Part shown: in pieces, positions 25,582 through 33,926 of the stretch
How positions within the stretch are numbered: position 1 is the first letter of the stretch
Layout of the letters: each line of letters starts with the position of its first letter
From: CBDDIP01 sp965229005
GTDB taxonomy: Bacteria; Actinomycetota; Acidimicrobiia; Acidimicrobiales; Ilumatobacteraceae
Direction of reading: 5' to 3'
Length of the DNA stretch: 64,000 bases
NCBI GenBank assembly: GCA_965229005.1
Contig: CBDDIP010000001.1
Location: 930,001 to 994,000 of the forward strand
Translations under genes and position numbers: made by a program
Notes under the pieces: generated by a model
Databases searched by the model: none
The model's input: only the letters and a program-made list of their open reading frames with translations
What the model was told of the DNA's origin: nothing

Positions 25582-27243
25582 TCAGGCCTTCCCGTCCGGG
25601 ACCGGCGCCGCGGTCACGAACCCGTTGAGGACGTCGGACTCGCGTGCAGCCGCGGCCCGTTCCGACGGCGGGCCGTAGCCGCCGCCGCCCATCGATTCCA
25701 CGAAGAACACGTCGCCGGGCAGCACCGGGATGTTGATCTCCTTGGTCTTCAGCACGCGCTCGGTGCCGTTGGACAGCAACCGGTAGCGATGCGGCAGCCC
25801 GTCCTCACCGCCGAGCGTGCCGAACGAGCCGTGGCGCACGCCGTCGCCGGCGGTGTTGGCCACGCCCGGTTCGGTGGTCTCGACCTTCAGCCGCAGGACG
25901 GACCCGACGCCGCCGCGGTACGTCCCGTCGCCGAACGAGTCGGGACGGAACTCGTGGTGCTCGAAGAACAGCGGGAAGCGCGTCTCGGCCACCTCGATGG
26001 AGCCGAACTTCGACGCGCCGACGGCCTGGCCCTCGCCGGCGGTCTCCCAGCCGTCGCCGGCCGGCGATGCGCCACCGCCGGGACGGGCGTGGAACATGTG
26101 CCAGATGAAGTCGCGGTTGGTCCGCGGGTTGACGCCCTTGATGGCGATGCGGAAGCGGCGTCCCCATCCGGCGATGACGCGGTCCGGGCATGCGCCGGCG
26201 AGCGCCTTGATGATCGACTCGGCGATCTCCTGCGCGCAGTGGTTCGTGCCGAGCGTGACCGGTGCCGGTGCCTTCGGCCACACGACCGTTCCCTCCTTGA
26301 GGATCACCTCGGCGGGTCGGAACGTGCCCGAGTTCTTCGGCGTGCGCGGCTCGATCAGGAAGGTCAACGCCATGTAGGCCGCCGACATCGTGTTGGGGAA
26401 CGACGAGTTGAGGAACCCGGTGACCTGTGGGTGCGAGTCCGACAGATCGATCGTCAACGAGTCGCCGTGCACGGTGACGGTGCTGCGGATGTAGACGTCC
26501 TCGGCGCCGTGGCCGTCGTCGTCGAGCACGGCCTCGCCGAAGTACACGCCGTCGGTCCACGTGGCGATGCACGCCCGGGTCTCGCGCTCGGCGCTGTCGA
26601 GGATCTCGTCCATCGCCGCCATCACCGTCTCGGCGCCGTACTCCTCCAGCAGTCGCCCGACGCGGCGCTCGCCGACGCGTGCCGAGCCGATCATCGCCCG
26701 CAGGTCGCCCAGGAAGTCGGCCTCGTGGCGCACGTTGATGGCGATCATCTTCATCACGTCGTCGCGCACCTCGCCGGCGTCGTAGAGCTTGAGCGGCGGG
26801 ACCCGCAGGCCCTCCTGCCAGATCTCGGTCGCCATCGGGTTGTAGGCACCGTGCGTCGAACCACCGATGTCGCTCTGGTGCGAGCGGTTGATCGCCCAGA
26901 ACAGCAGCTCGTCGCCGGCGAAGATCGGCACGAACGCCGTCAGGTCGGGCAGGTGGCTGCCGCCGTAGTACGGGTCGTTGAGCAGGTAGACGTCGCCGGG
27001 GCGGACACGGCCGTGGAAGAACTCGTCGACCGCCTGCACGGCGAAGGGCATCGACCCGACGTGGATCGGCACGTGCTCGGCCTGGGCGACCAGCCGGCAG
27101 TCGCGGTCGGCGATCGCCGTGGAGAAGTCGCGGCTGGAGTTGAGGATCTGCGAGTACGCCGTGCGCAGCATCGCTTCACCCATCTCCTCCACGATCGCCT
27201 CGAAGCGGTGCTTGAGGACAGAGACGGTGATCGGGTCGACCAT
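25582..27243 (-). CDS. hyuB: Hydantoinase/oxoprolinase subunit B
   Basis: A 553-residue HyuB-type subunit. Recognised stretches are DPITVSVLKHRFEAIVEEMG at the start, GDVYLLNDPYYGGSHLPD in the N-terminal third and the Gly-rich ending SMGGGGYGPPSER. The chosen start is the ATG at 27243; the frame continues upstream but without homology. The operator at 27284 is 40 bp upstream. It heads the hyuB-hyuA-gntR operon on the minus strand. Confidence 0.95.
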   Translation of the reverse strand: MVDPITVSVLKHRFEAIVEEMGEAMLRTAYSQILNSSRDFSTAIADRDCRLVAQAEHVPIHVGSMPFAVQAVDEFFHGRVRPGDVYLLNDPYYGGSHLPDLTAFVPIFAGDELLFWAINRSHQSDIGGSTHGAYNPMATEIWQEGLRVPPLKLYDAGEVRDDVMKMIAINVRHEADFLGDLRAMIGSARVGERRVGRLLEEYGAETVMAAMDEILDSAERETRACIATWTDGVYFGEAVLDDDGHGAEDVYIRSTVTVHGDSLTIDLSDSHPQVTGFLNSSFPNTMSAAYMALTFLIEPRTPKNSGTFRPAEVILKEGTVVWPKAPAPVTLGTNHCAQEIAESIIKALAGACPDRVIAGWGRRFRIAIKGVNPRTNRDFIWHMFHARPGGGASPAGDGWETAGEGQAVGASKFGSIEVAETRFPLFFEHHEFRPDSFGDGTYRGGVGSVLRLKVETTEPGVANTAGDGVRHGSFGTLGGEDGLPHRYRLLSNGTERVLKTKEINIPVLPGDVFFVESMGGGGYGPPSERAAAARESDVLNGFVTAAPVPDGKA

Positions 27244-27283
27244 GCGAGGCAGCGTAGGCGCTGTCCCCTCGCAGCGACAAGAG

Positions 27284-27295
27284 AATCTATAGATT
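27284..27295. promoter_or_regulatory. Operator AATCTATAGATT (perfect) before hyuB, overlapping a stop codon
   Basis: A third perfect copy, flanked by GAG on the left and TTCTC on the right, which extends the dyad. The TAG stop of the upstream thioesterase gene lies inside it, so the operator is placed exactly at the gene border and can control hyuB independently of the thioesterase. Confidence 0.75.
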
Positions 27296-28117
27296 TTCTC
27301 CACTCGCCGGCTGGAGTGCGCCGCGCACGAACGCGGACTGGCTCGCGGTGGCCAGCAACGTGCCGTCTTCGGCCCACAGGTGCGCGATGCCGTGGCCGTA
27401 CCCGTTGCCGAGCGCGTGCACCTGCACATCGGCCAGCAACCACTCGGTGGTCGTCGAGGCGCCCATGCGGATCGTGTTGTCCAGGCTGCTCCCGGTGATC
27501 GGCTGCCCGGTAGCCGTGGCGAACGCCGACGGGACGAGGTCGCCGACGAGCGACAGCTCCGCCGCATCCGGCACGTGTGGGCCGCCGGGCAGGCAGACCC
27601 AGAACGCAGCCCGGCCGCCCGTCTCCACCGCTGCCTTGCCGCGGGCGAGCTGACGGCGCGACACGCCGCGCACGATGCGCATGTCGTAGATCTGGTGGAA
27701 GGTGCCCGCCGCTTCCGGCACCTGCTGCAGCCGGGTGGTGCCGTGATGGGGCACGTCGGGCATCTCGACGTAGGTGCCCGACACGCGCTCGGGGCGATGG
27801 CCGAGCGTGGCCAGCACCGTCAGGATCTCGCGGTCGCCGTCGCGCAGCGTGGCTCGGGCCTGGGTGGTCCGGGCGCGCGCCACGGGCACGGCCACCTCGA
27901 TGCGCAGCGTCGCCGGCATGCGCACGAAGTCGAGGTACTGCGCCGTCGCCCACACCAGCGGACGCTCCGCACGCGCCTCCATCGCCAGCACCGCCGCGGC
28001 GAGGCCGGCTCCGCCGTACATCGCACCGTTGCCGGTCATCAACCCACGGTGCAGCGGCAGCATCCAGACGTCGGGATCGTCCGTGGCGCGGAGGTCGATC
28101 AGGTCGGCGGCGCTCAT
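27287..28117 (-). CDS. Acyl-CoA thioesterase, double hotdog (TesB-like)
   Basis: A 276-residue thioesterase-family protein with two hotdog halves (GAMYGGAGLAAAVLAMEA in the first; NTIRMGASTTTEWLLADVQVHALGNGYGHG-type ending, here from DNTIRMG to GHGIAHLW). It would hydrolyse acyl-CoA esters. The ATG giving MSAADLID is preferred over an upstream in-frame ATG. It lies upstream of hyuB on the same strand, 43 bp apart, with an operator between. It is divergent from the dihydrodiol dehydrogenase gene. Confidence 0.85.
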   Translation of the reverse strand: MSAADLIDLRATDDPDVWMLPLHRGLMTGNGAMYGGAGLAAAVLAMEARAERPLVWATAQYLDFVRMPATLRIEVAVPVARARTTQARATLRDGDREILTVLATLGHRPERVSGTYVEMPDVPHHGTTRLQQVPEAAGTFHQIYDMRIVRGVSRRQLARGKAAVETGGRAAFWVCLPGGPHVPDAAELSLVGDLVPSAFATATGQPITGSSLDNTIRMGASTTTEWLLADVQVHALGNGYGHGIAHLWAEDGTLLATASQSAFVRGALQPASGENL

Positions 28118-28220
28118 GCGCACACGGTCGCACGCGCCGGGCGCAGTTCCCAACCTCGTGCGTTCCGCGGTCTGGCACGCGTCGACCGCGGCGACCGGCC
28201 TGTCGTGCGACGATCAGCGA

Positions 28221-29021
28221 ATGGGATTGCTCGACGACAACGTCACGCTCATCACCGGCGGCGGGTCCGGGCTCGGGCGGGCGATCGTCAGCCGCTTCAT
28301 CGAGGAGGGCGCCCGCCTCGGTGTGCTCGAGCGCGATCCGGAGAAGGCAGCGCAGCTGATCGCAGACTTCGGTGATGCCGTCACGGTGATCGTGGGCGAC
28401 GTGACCTCACCTGACGACAACGAGCGAGCGGTGGCCGAGACGATCGCCGCCTTCGGCAAGCTCGACACGTTCATTGGCAACGCCGGCCTCTGGGACTTCA
28501 ACAACGGCATCGAGGCATCGCCCACGGCACAGCTCGCCGATGCCTTCGATCAGCTGTTCGGCGTCAACGTGAAGGGCTACGTCCTCGGTGCCCGCGCCAG
28601 CGTGGCCGCGCTGCGCGCATCCGGCGGGAGCATGATCTTCACGTTGTCGAACGCTGCGTTCCTGCCCGGCGGCGGCGGGGTGCTCTACACCGCGTCGAAG
28701 CACGCCGGCATCGGGTTGGTGAAGCAGCTGGCCTACGAGCTCGATCAGTCCGTGCGCGTCAACGCGGTCGCTCCCGGCGGGATGTCCACCGACCTGCGCG
28801 GCCCGTCGGCGCTCGGCATGGAGGCGACGAGCTTCGGCTCGCTGCTCGACTCCGCCGGCGGCGGCGCCGCCATCGCCGCCCGGATGAATTGGAACTTCTT
28901 CCCCGAGCCGGAGGACTACGTCATCAGCTACGTGGTCCTCGCCTCGGCGCAGACGCGATCGACCACAGGGGCCATCTTCGAGATGCACGGCCAGCTCGGT
29001 GGTCCCGCCAAGCCGACATGA
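28221..29021 (+). CDS. cis-Dihydrodiol dehydrogenase (BphB-like SDR)
   Basis: A 266-residue SDR strongly resembling biphenyl-2,3-dihydrodiol dehydrogenase: TGGGSGLGRAIV, FGKLDTFIGNAGLWDF, NVKGYVLGA and YTASKHAGIGLVK are close to the BphB pattern. The catalytic Ser (TLSNAAF), Tyr and Lys (YTASK) are present. It would oxidise the cis-dihydrodiol made by the Rieske dioxygenase to the catechol that the extradiol enzyme (16471-17364) cleaves. It is thus the missing middle step, encoded 12 kb away from its partners. It heads a plus-strand run with an LLM and an SDR. Confidence 0.9.
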   Translation: MGLLDDNVTLITGGGSGLGRAIVSRFIEEGARLGVLERDPEKAAQLIADFGDAVTVIVGDVTSPDDNERAVAETIAAFGKLDTFIGNAGLWDFNNGIEASPTAQLADAFDQLFGVNVKGYVLGARASVAALRASGGSMIFTLSNAAFLPGGGGVLYTASKHAGIGLVKQLAYELDQSVRVNAVAPGGMSTDLRGPSALGMEATSFGSLLDSAGGGAAIAARMNWNFFPEPEDYVISYVVLASAQTRSTTGAIFEMHGQLGGPAKPT

Positions 29022-29099
29022 CCCGCGTGCAAAGCGGAGGGCCCCTCCGTATCGTGACCGACACGGGGATCGTCCCCAGCTGAACGAAGGGACCACGTC

Positions 29100-30032
29100 A
29101 TGGCAGCGTCGAAGGAGATCGTCGAGGCAGCACGAGCGGCCATCGGCCCGGTGGGCGCCAAGATCCCGAGCATCGGGATCTCCACCATCACGCCGTTCGC
29201 CACGCAGCGCGTCGGTGTGCGGCGCCTCGAGGCTGCCGGCTTCGGCGCCGCTTGGAACGGCGAGGGTGTCGGCGCGAAGGACGCCTTCGTCGAGCTGGCC
29301 GTCCTGCTGGCAGCGACCGAGCGCATGGCGTTCAGCTCCTCCATCGCCAACATGTACGCGCGGCCGGCGCCGACCACCCACGGCGCTGCATCGATGCTCG
29401 CCGACGCGTTCCCGGGACGCTTCGTGCTCGGCCTCGGTGGCGGCTATCCGTTCCAGGCTGCCCAGGCGGGCCAGGAGATCGTGCCGCCGATCGCGCGGAC
29501 CCGCGAGTACGCCGCGAACATGGCGCTCGAGCAGCCGATCCTCGAGGTGCCGCCGGTGAACTACGCCACGACGTTCGCCGCCAACGGCCCGAAGATGCTC
29601 GCCCTCGCCGGCGAGCTGTTCGACGGCGCGCAGCCGACGATGGTGCCGCCCTCGTTCGTCGCCCATGCCCGCGAGGTGCTCGGACCGGACAAGCTCATCG
29701 TCGTCGGGCTGATGGTGGTGCCGAACGCGGACGCCGACGCCGCCAAGGCAGTCGCCAGGCAGATCATCGCCGGAGTCGCGTCCTTCCCCGGTTCGCCGTA
29801 CGCCGCCAACCTGGTGCGCCTCGGCTACACGATGGAGGAGCTCGCCGGCGGCGCCGATCGGGTCATCGACGACATCGTTGCGTACGGCAGCCCCGACGCG
29901 ATCGGAGTGACCGTGCGGCGCTTCCTCGACGCCGGCGCCGACCACGTCATCGCCACCGCGATCGTGCCCGACTTCGAGACGTGCATCGACCAACTGGTCG
30001 CCTTCGCCCCCGCCCTCAGCGACCTGCGCTGA
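29100..30032 (+). CDS. LLM-class F420-dependent oxidoreductase
   Basis: A 310-residue LLM-fold enzyme of the short family with ASMLADAFPGRFVLGLGGGYPFQ near residue 105. It aligns closely with the truncated gene at 1-366, including the motif RRLEAAG. The ATG is preceded by GAAGGGA. It lies 78 bp after the dihydrodiol dehydrogenase and 56 bp before the SDR, both on the same strand. The cofactor is likely F420 or FMN, and the substrate is unknown. Confidence 0.88.
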   Translation: MAASKEIVEAARAAIGPVGAKIPSIGISTITPFATQRVGVRRLEAAGFGAAWNGEGVGAKDAFVELAVLLAATERMAFSSSIANMYARPAPTTHGAASMLADAFPGRFVLGLGGGYPFQAAQAGQEIVPPIARTREYAANMALEQPILEVPPVNYATTFAANGPKMLALAGELFDGAQPTMVPPSFVAHAREVLGPDKLIVVGLMVVPNADADAAKAVARQIIAGVASFPGSPYAANLVRLGYTMEELAGGADRVIDDIVAYGSPDAIGVTVRRFLDAGADHVIATAIVPDFETCIDQLVAFAPALSDLR

Positions 30033-30088
30033 CCGCCCATCCCAGCCCTTTCACCCAACCCCACTCACCCCACCCAACGGAGCCACCA

Positions 30089-31006
30089 ATGACCCATGAC
30101 CTGTTCCAGGAGCTGATCGAAGAGCGCATCGCCACCGGCGGTTCGCGTCCGGAGAAGTGGTGGGACGAGAGCCGGATCCCGATCGACAGCATCGACAAGC
30201 GGGTCACCGAGCTGATGGACCTGCGCGGCAAGCGAGCCGTCGTCACCGGTGGCGCCGGGATGAACCTCGGGCAGGCGTGCGTCAACCGCCTCGCCGGTCT
30301 CGGTGCCGACGTTGCGGTCGTCGACCTCGACCCCGCCGTCGCCGCAGCCTCGGGGCGCATGCGCCACGGCACGCCGCCCGACGCGCAGGCCGTTGCCGAT
30401 GCAGCGGCTGCGAAGTGGGGCACGAAGGTCGTCGCCGTGCACGCCAACACCACCGAGTGGGATGGCGTGCAGCGGGCGATGCGCGAGTGCAACGACCTCC
30501 TCGGGGGCATCGACATCCTCGTCAACAACGTCGCCGACACGTCGGCCGGCGACTTCGCCAACTTCACCGTCGAGGACATCGACCTGACGATTCGCGGCAC
30601 GCTCACGGGAGCGATCTACTGCACGCGTGCGGTCCTCGACTACATGATTCCCCAGGGCAATGGCCGCATCATCAACATCGGCTCCGAGGCCGGCGTGTCG
30701 GCGCAGCCGGGCATCACGCTGTACGGCTCGATGAAGGCCGGGTTGATCGGCTTCACGCGGTTCCTCGGCAAGGAGCTCGGCAAGCACAACATCCAGGTGC
30801 TCGGCGTGAACCCGGGCTCGATGTGGGGCCCGAACCGCGAGGTCCCGACCGACACGTTCTACGGCCTCTACCCGCGCGGCCGCACCGCCATCCAGCGCTA
30901 CGAGCTCCCGGAGGAAGTGGCCAACATGGTCGGCTTCCTCGCCTCGGATGCGGCGAGCTGCATGACCGGCGAGATGATCAACATGGGCGGAGGCATGTCG
31001 ATCTGA
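30089..31006 (+). CDS. Short-chain dehydrogenase/reductase with N-terminal extension
   Basis: A 305-residue SDR, the same length as its paralogue at 1988-2905. It has about 45 residues before the Rossmann fold (VVTGGAGMNLGQACVNR), NNVAD in place of NNAG, and YGSMK as the catalytic pair. GGAG lies just upstream of the ATG. It follows an LLM gene related to the one beside the other SDR, so the LLM+SDR pair has been duplicated. It would oxidise or reduce an alcohol/ketone in the pathway. Confidence 0.9.
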   Translation: MTHDLFQELIEERIATGGSRPEKWWDESRIPIDSIDKRVTELMDLRGKRAVVTGGAGMNLGQACVNRLAGLGADVAVVDLDPAVAAASGRMRHGTPPDAQAVADAAAAKWGTKVVAVHANTTEWDGVQRAMRECNDLLGGIDILVNNVADTSAGDFANFTVEDIDLTIRGTLTGAIYCTRAVLDYMIPQGNGRIINIGSEAGVSAQPGITLYGSMKAGLIGFTRFLGKELGKHNIQVLGVNPGSMWGPNREVPTDTFYGLYPRGRTAIQRYELPEEVANMVGFLASDAASCMTGEMINMGGGMSI

Positions 31007-31020
31007 GCCGTGCGAGCTGA

Positions 31021-31042
31021 GCCCGGCCGGTGCAGGCCGGGC
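31021..31042. terminator. Hairpin between convergent genes
   Basis: GCCCGGCC and GGCCGGGC form a perfect 8-bp stem with a 6-base loop in the 40-bp gap between the SDR and the convergent LLM gene. There is no clear T-run, so it may be a weak or bidirectional terminator. Confidence 0.55.
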
Positions 31043-31046
31043 CCGC

Positions 31047-31961
31047 TCAGAGCTCGGCCTGCGCGTGCACCTGCTCGAGGGCGCGCAGCGTCTCGGCGGG
31101 CGTGGGCACCGGCAGCGACAGCAGGTCGCCACGAGGGATCGCCCACTGGTCGGGCGGCAGCGTGCCACCGGGGTGGTTGTACAGCGAGACGATGATGCGG
31201 TCGGCGCCGGCTTCCTCGTACGCCTCGCGCACGTCGCGGGTGACCGTGGTGGCCCCCACCGAGATCTCGATGCCTGACGGATCGCGACCGATCCGCTCGC
31301 ACTGCTCGTTGATCGCCGTGCGGCCGGCGGCGACGACCGCTGGCGTGGCACCGAAGATGATCCACCCGTCGGCCCACTTGGCGATGCGACGGAACGTGTG
31401 GTCGCTGGCCCGGCCGCCGACGAGCACTGGCGGACCGGGACGCTGCGCGGGCAGCGGATCGCAGATGACGCTCGGGAACTTGACGATGTCCCCTTCGTAG
31501 CCACCGACCCCGTCGCGCCACAGCGTCTTCATGAAGTCGACGGTCTCGGTGGTGTACTTCCAGCGCGTGTCGAAGTCGACGCCGAACAGCTCGATCTCCT
31601 CGCGCATCCAGCCGACGCCCACACCGAACAGGAAGCGACCACCGGAGAAGTTGTCGAGCGAGCTGACGGACTTCGCCAGGATCAACGGGTGACGCTCCGG
31701 GACGATGCACACACCGGTGCCGAGCTTGATCGTCGTGGTGGCGCCGCTGATCACGCCGAGCAGCACGAACGGATCGGCCATCTGCCCGTAGACCGGCGGG
31801 ATCGCGCCACCGGTCATCGGGTACGGCGTCACGGGGTGCTCGGGCAAGATCGCGTGCTCCGGCACCCAGAACGAATCGAAGCCGCTGTCCTCGGCGGCGC
31901 GAGCGAGCGTGACCGGGTCGATGGTGTACCCGGTGACGAACATCTGGATGCCGATCTTCAT
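31047..31961 (-). CDS. LLM-class F420-dependent oxidoreductase
   Basis: A 304-residue LLM enzyme starting MKIGIQMFVTGYTIDP, with FDSFWVPEHAILPEH near residue 28, typical of the mycobacterial-type F420 LLM proteins. AAGGAG lies before the ATG, which overlaps the stop of the ThDP enzyme as ATGA; the two are coupled. The long open frame upstream lies inside the ThDP gene and is not used. It may act on the ThDP-enzyme product or on the same substrate. Confidence 0.9.
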   Translation of the reverse strand: MKIGIQMFVTGYTIDPVTLARAAEDSGFDSFWVPEHAILPEHPVTPYPMTGGAIPPVYGQMADPFVLLGVISGATTTIKLGTGVCIVPERHPLILAKSVSSLDNFSGGRFLFGVGVGWMREEIELFGVDFDTRWKYTTETVDFMKTLWRDGVGGYEGDIVKFPSVICDPLPAQRPGPPVLVGGRASDHTFRRIAKWADGWIIFGATPAVVAAGRTAINEQCERIGRDPSGIEISVGATTVTRDVREAYEEAGADRIIVSLYNHPGGTLPPDQWAIPRGDLLSLPVPTPAETLRALEQVHAQAEL

Positions 31962-33715
31962 GAACGTGCTCCTTGGACTGGTGTGGTGACCGCGTTCGAT
32001 TCGGACGCCGCGAGCCGGGTCAGCGCTTCGATCTCCTGGTAGCTGACCTCGATCGACGTGGGCACGTCGATGAGGTACGGCACATCGCTGGCGAACATGT
32101 CGGCGAACGCCTGACGGAGCTCGGCGACGTTCGTCGGGCTGGCGGCGCCGCACCCGACCGAGCGGGCGATGGCCGCGTGGTCGAAATCGTCGAGACCGGC
32201 AGCCGTCGCGCGCTTGCCCATCCCGTGCAGCACCCAGCCGAGCGCGTTGTTGTCGAGCACGACGATGCCCATCGGGATGCGCTCCTGCACCGCGGTCATC
32301 AGCGCGTGGATGCTCATCGCGAAGCCGCCGTCTCCGCACACGGCGACGACGGCTTGATCGGGCCGGGCGACCTTCGCCCCGATCGCGGCCGGCACGGCGT
32401 AGCCCATGCTGCCGCCGCCGGCCGGCTGCAGGTAGCCGCCCGGGCTGACGCTGCGGAACCACTGCATCATGAACAGCCGGTTCTCGCCGGCGTCGCACGT
32501 GACGATCGTGTCATCGGGTGCCGCGTCCTGCAGCAGTGAGACGATGCGCTGCGGGAAGAACGGCACCTCGTCGGACAGGAACCGCGGATCGCCGAGCTGC
32601 GAGTGCTGCTCGATCAGGTCGGCCACTCGTGTGGCTGCGTCGCGGGACGCCGCCGGGCAGCGGTCGGCGAGGGCCGCCATCACGACTCCGGCGTCGCCGA
32701 TCAGCGCGTGATCGACGGGGTACGTCCAGCCGACGTTGAGCGGCTCGACGTCGATGTGGATCATCGTCTGTCGCGACGGGTCGATCATCCGCAGCGTCTC
32801 GTCGGCGGTGTCCATCGGCCCGAGCTTGGTGCCGACGGCGACGATCACGTCGGCCGCGGCAACGGCCGCGATCGCGCTGGGATGACCGAACGCGCCGATC
32901 ACGCCGACCGCGAGCGGGTGCGTCTCCGGGAGCACGGACTTGCCGGCCGCGGTGGTCGCCACCGGCGCGTCGAGCGCCGTGGCGAGACGCTCGAGCTGCG
33001 CGTACGCGCTGCCGACTCGCACGCCGTTGCCGGCGATGATCACCGGGCTCGTCGCCGACCGCAGCACCGCTGCGGCCGCCTCGACGGCGTCGCGGTCGAA
33101 CGCCGTCGAACGCACCGGGAGGTAGCCGGCGGTCGGGTAGATGGCCGGCACCGATGACGGGCCGACGCGGCCTCGCACGGCGTCGCTGTGGAAGACGACG
33201 GCCACCGGGCCGGGCTCACCGGTGAGCGCGTGCTTGATCGCAAGCTGCGTGTGCTGCACGGCCTGCGCCGGGAAGCGGCTGACCATCACCCGCTTGACGA
33301 TGCTCTGGAACGCGTTCTTGGCGTCCCACGCGCCGTAGTCGCCGCTCCCACCCTGGTACGGGCCGTGGTGTGCGAAGGACGCACCCTCGGTCATCTCGGT
33401 GAGGATGATCACCGGCGAGCAGCCGAGCAGCGCCTCGAGGTGCCCCTGTCCGGCGTTGCCGAGCAACCACTCACCCTGGCCCATCACCACGGCGGGCGTG
33501 CCGGCGAGGCGACCGTAGGCCTCAGCAGCCATCGACCCGATCGACTCCTCACGCACCTGCACGACGCGGATGGTCGGGTGCTCGTGCAGGGCGGCGAACA
33601 GGACGCCGGTGTGCCCGCCCGGCATGCCGAAGACGTGCTCGACCCCGGCCTCGACGAGGACGTCGATGATCGCGTCGGACGTGCGGCGATCGTGGGCAAG
33701 TGGCTGGAACGGCAT
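31958..33715 (-). CDS. ThDP-dependent enzyme of the acetolactate-synthase-like family
   Basis: A 585-residue enzyme with the three usual domains. The catalytic Glu is in VREESIGSMAAEAYGR (about residue 56), and the ThDP/Mg motif is CGDGGF with NN about 28 residues on. It resembles IlvB-type and other decarboxylases or carboligases. No regulatory small subunit (IlvN) is adjacent and the context is catabolic, so a decarboxylase or carboligase for a 2-keto acid fits better than leucine/valine biosynthesis. It is divergent from the amidohydrolase gene and shares the operator at 33781 with it. Confidence 0.9.
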   Translation of the reverse strand: MPFQPLAHDRRTSDAIIDVLVEAGVEHVFGMPGGHTGVLFAALHEHPTIRVVQVREESIGSMAAEAYGRLAGTPAVVMGQGEWLLGNAGQGHLEALLGCSPVIILTEMTEGASFAHHGPYQGGSGDYGAWDAKNAFQSIVKRVMVSRFPAQAVQHTQLAIKHALTGEPGPVAVVFHSDAVRGRVGPSSVPAIYPTAGYLPVRSTAFDRDAVEAAAAVLRSATSPVIIAGNGVRVGSAYAQLERLATALDAPVATTAAGKSVLPETHPLAVGVIGAFGHPSAIAAVAAADVIVAVGTKLGPMDTADETLRMIDPSRQTMIHIDVEPLNVGWTYPVDHALIGDAGVVMAALADRCPAASRDAATRVADLIEQHSQLGDPRFLSDEVPFFPQRIVSLLQDAAPDDTIVTCDAGENRLFMMQWFRSVSPGGYLQPAGGGSMGYAVPAAIGAKVARPDQAVVAVCGDGGFAMSIHALMTAVQERIPMGIVVLDNNALGWVLHGMGKRATAAGLDDFDHAAIARSVGCGAASPTNVAELRQAFADMFASDVPYLIDVPTSIEVSYQEIEALTRLAASESNAVTTPVQGARS

Positions 33716-33780
33716 GAACGCCTCGTCGGGTTTGTCGGGAACAGTCGGGCCGGGGTCGGCAGTGCGGCTGGGTTCGGCAG

Positions 33781-33792
33781 ATTCTATAGATT
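33781..33792. promoter_or_regulatory. Operator of the AATCTATAGATT family (one mismatch)
   Basis: ATTCTATAGATT lies between the divergent ThDP-enzyme (start 33715) and amidohydrolase (start 33927) genes. It differs in one base from the perfect copies and has the same right flank TTCTC as the hyuB site. Confidence 0.65.
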
Positions 33793-33926
33793 TTCTCCCC
33801 CTCGGGAAAGGGCGCTGCTACGATTTTCAAAGATCATTCGAGACGGATCGCCCACGTGGCATCGGGGTGCCGACGCGTGCGAACCTGCCGAACGGCGCAC
33901 CGGCCTGTCGCACCTGGAGCAACTCG

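Noticed and set aside
23683..27498. A very long open frame on the plus strand opposite hyuA and hyuB
   Set aside because: The protein is rich in Arg/His/Val/Asp and has no recognisable domain; it is a codon-bias shadow of the strong minus-strand genes.
31958..33715. Biosynthetic acetolactate synthase IlvB
   Set aside because: No IlvN or ilvC nearby, and the gene is coupled to an LLM and shares an operator with an amidohydrolase; a catabolic ThDP enzyme is more likely.
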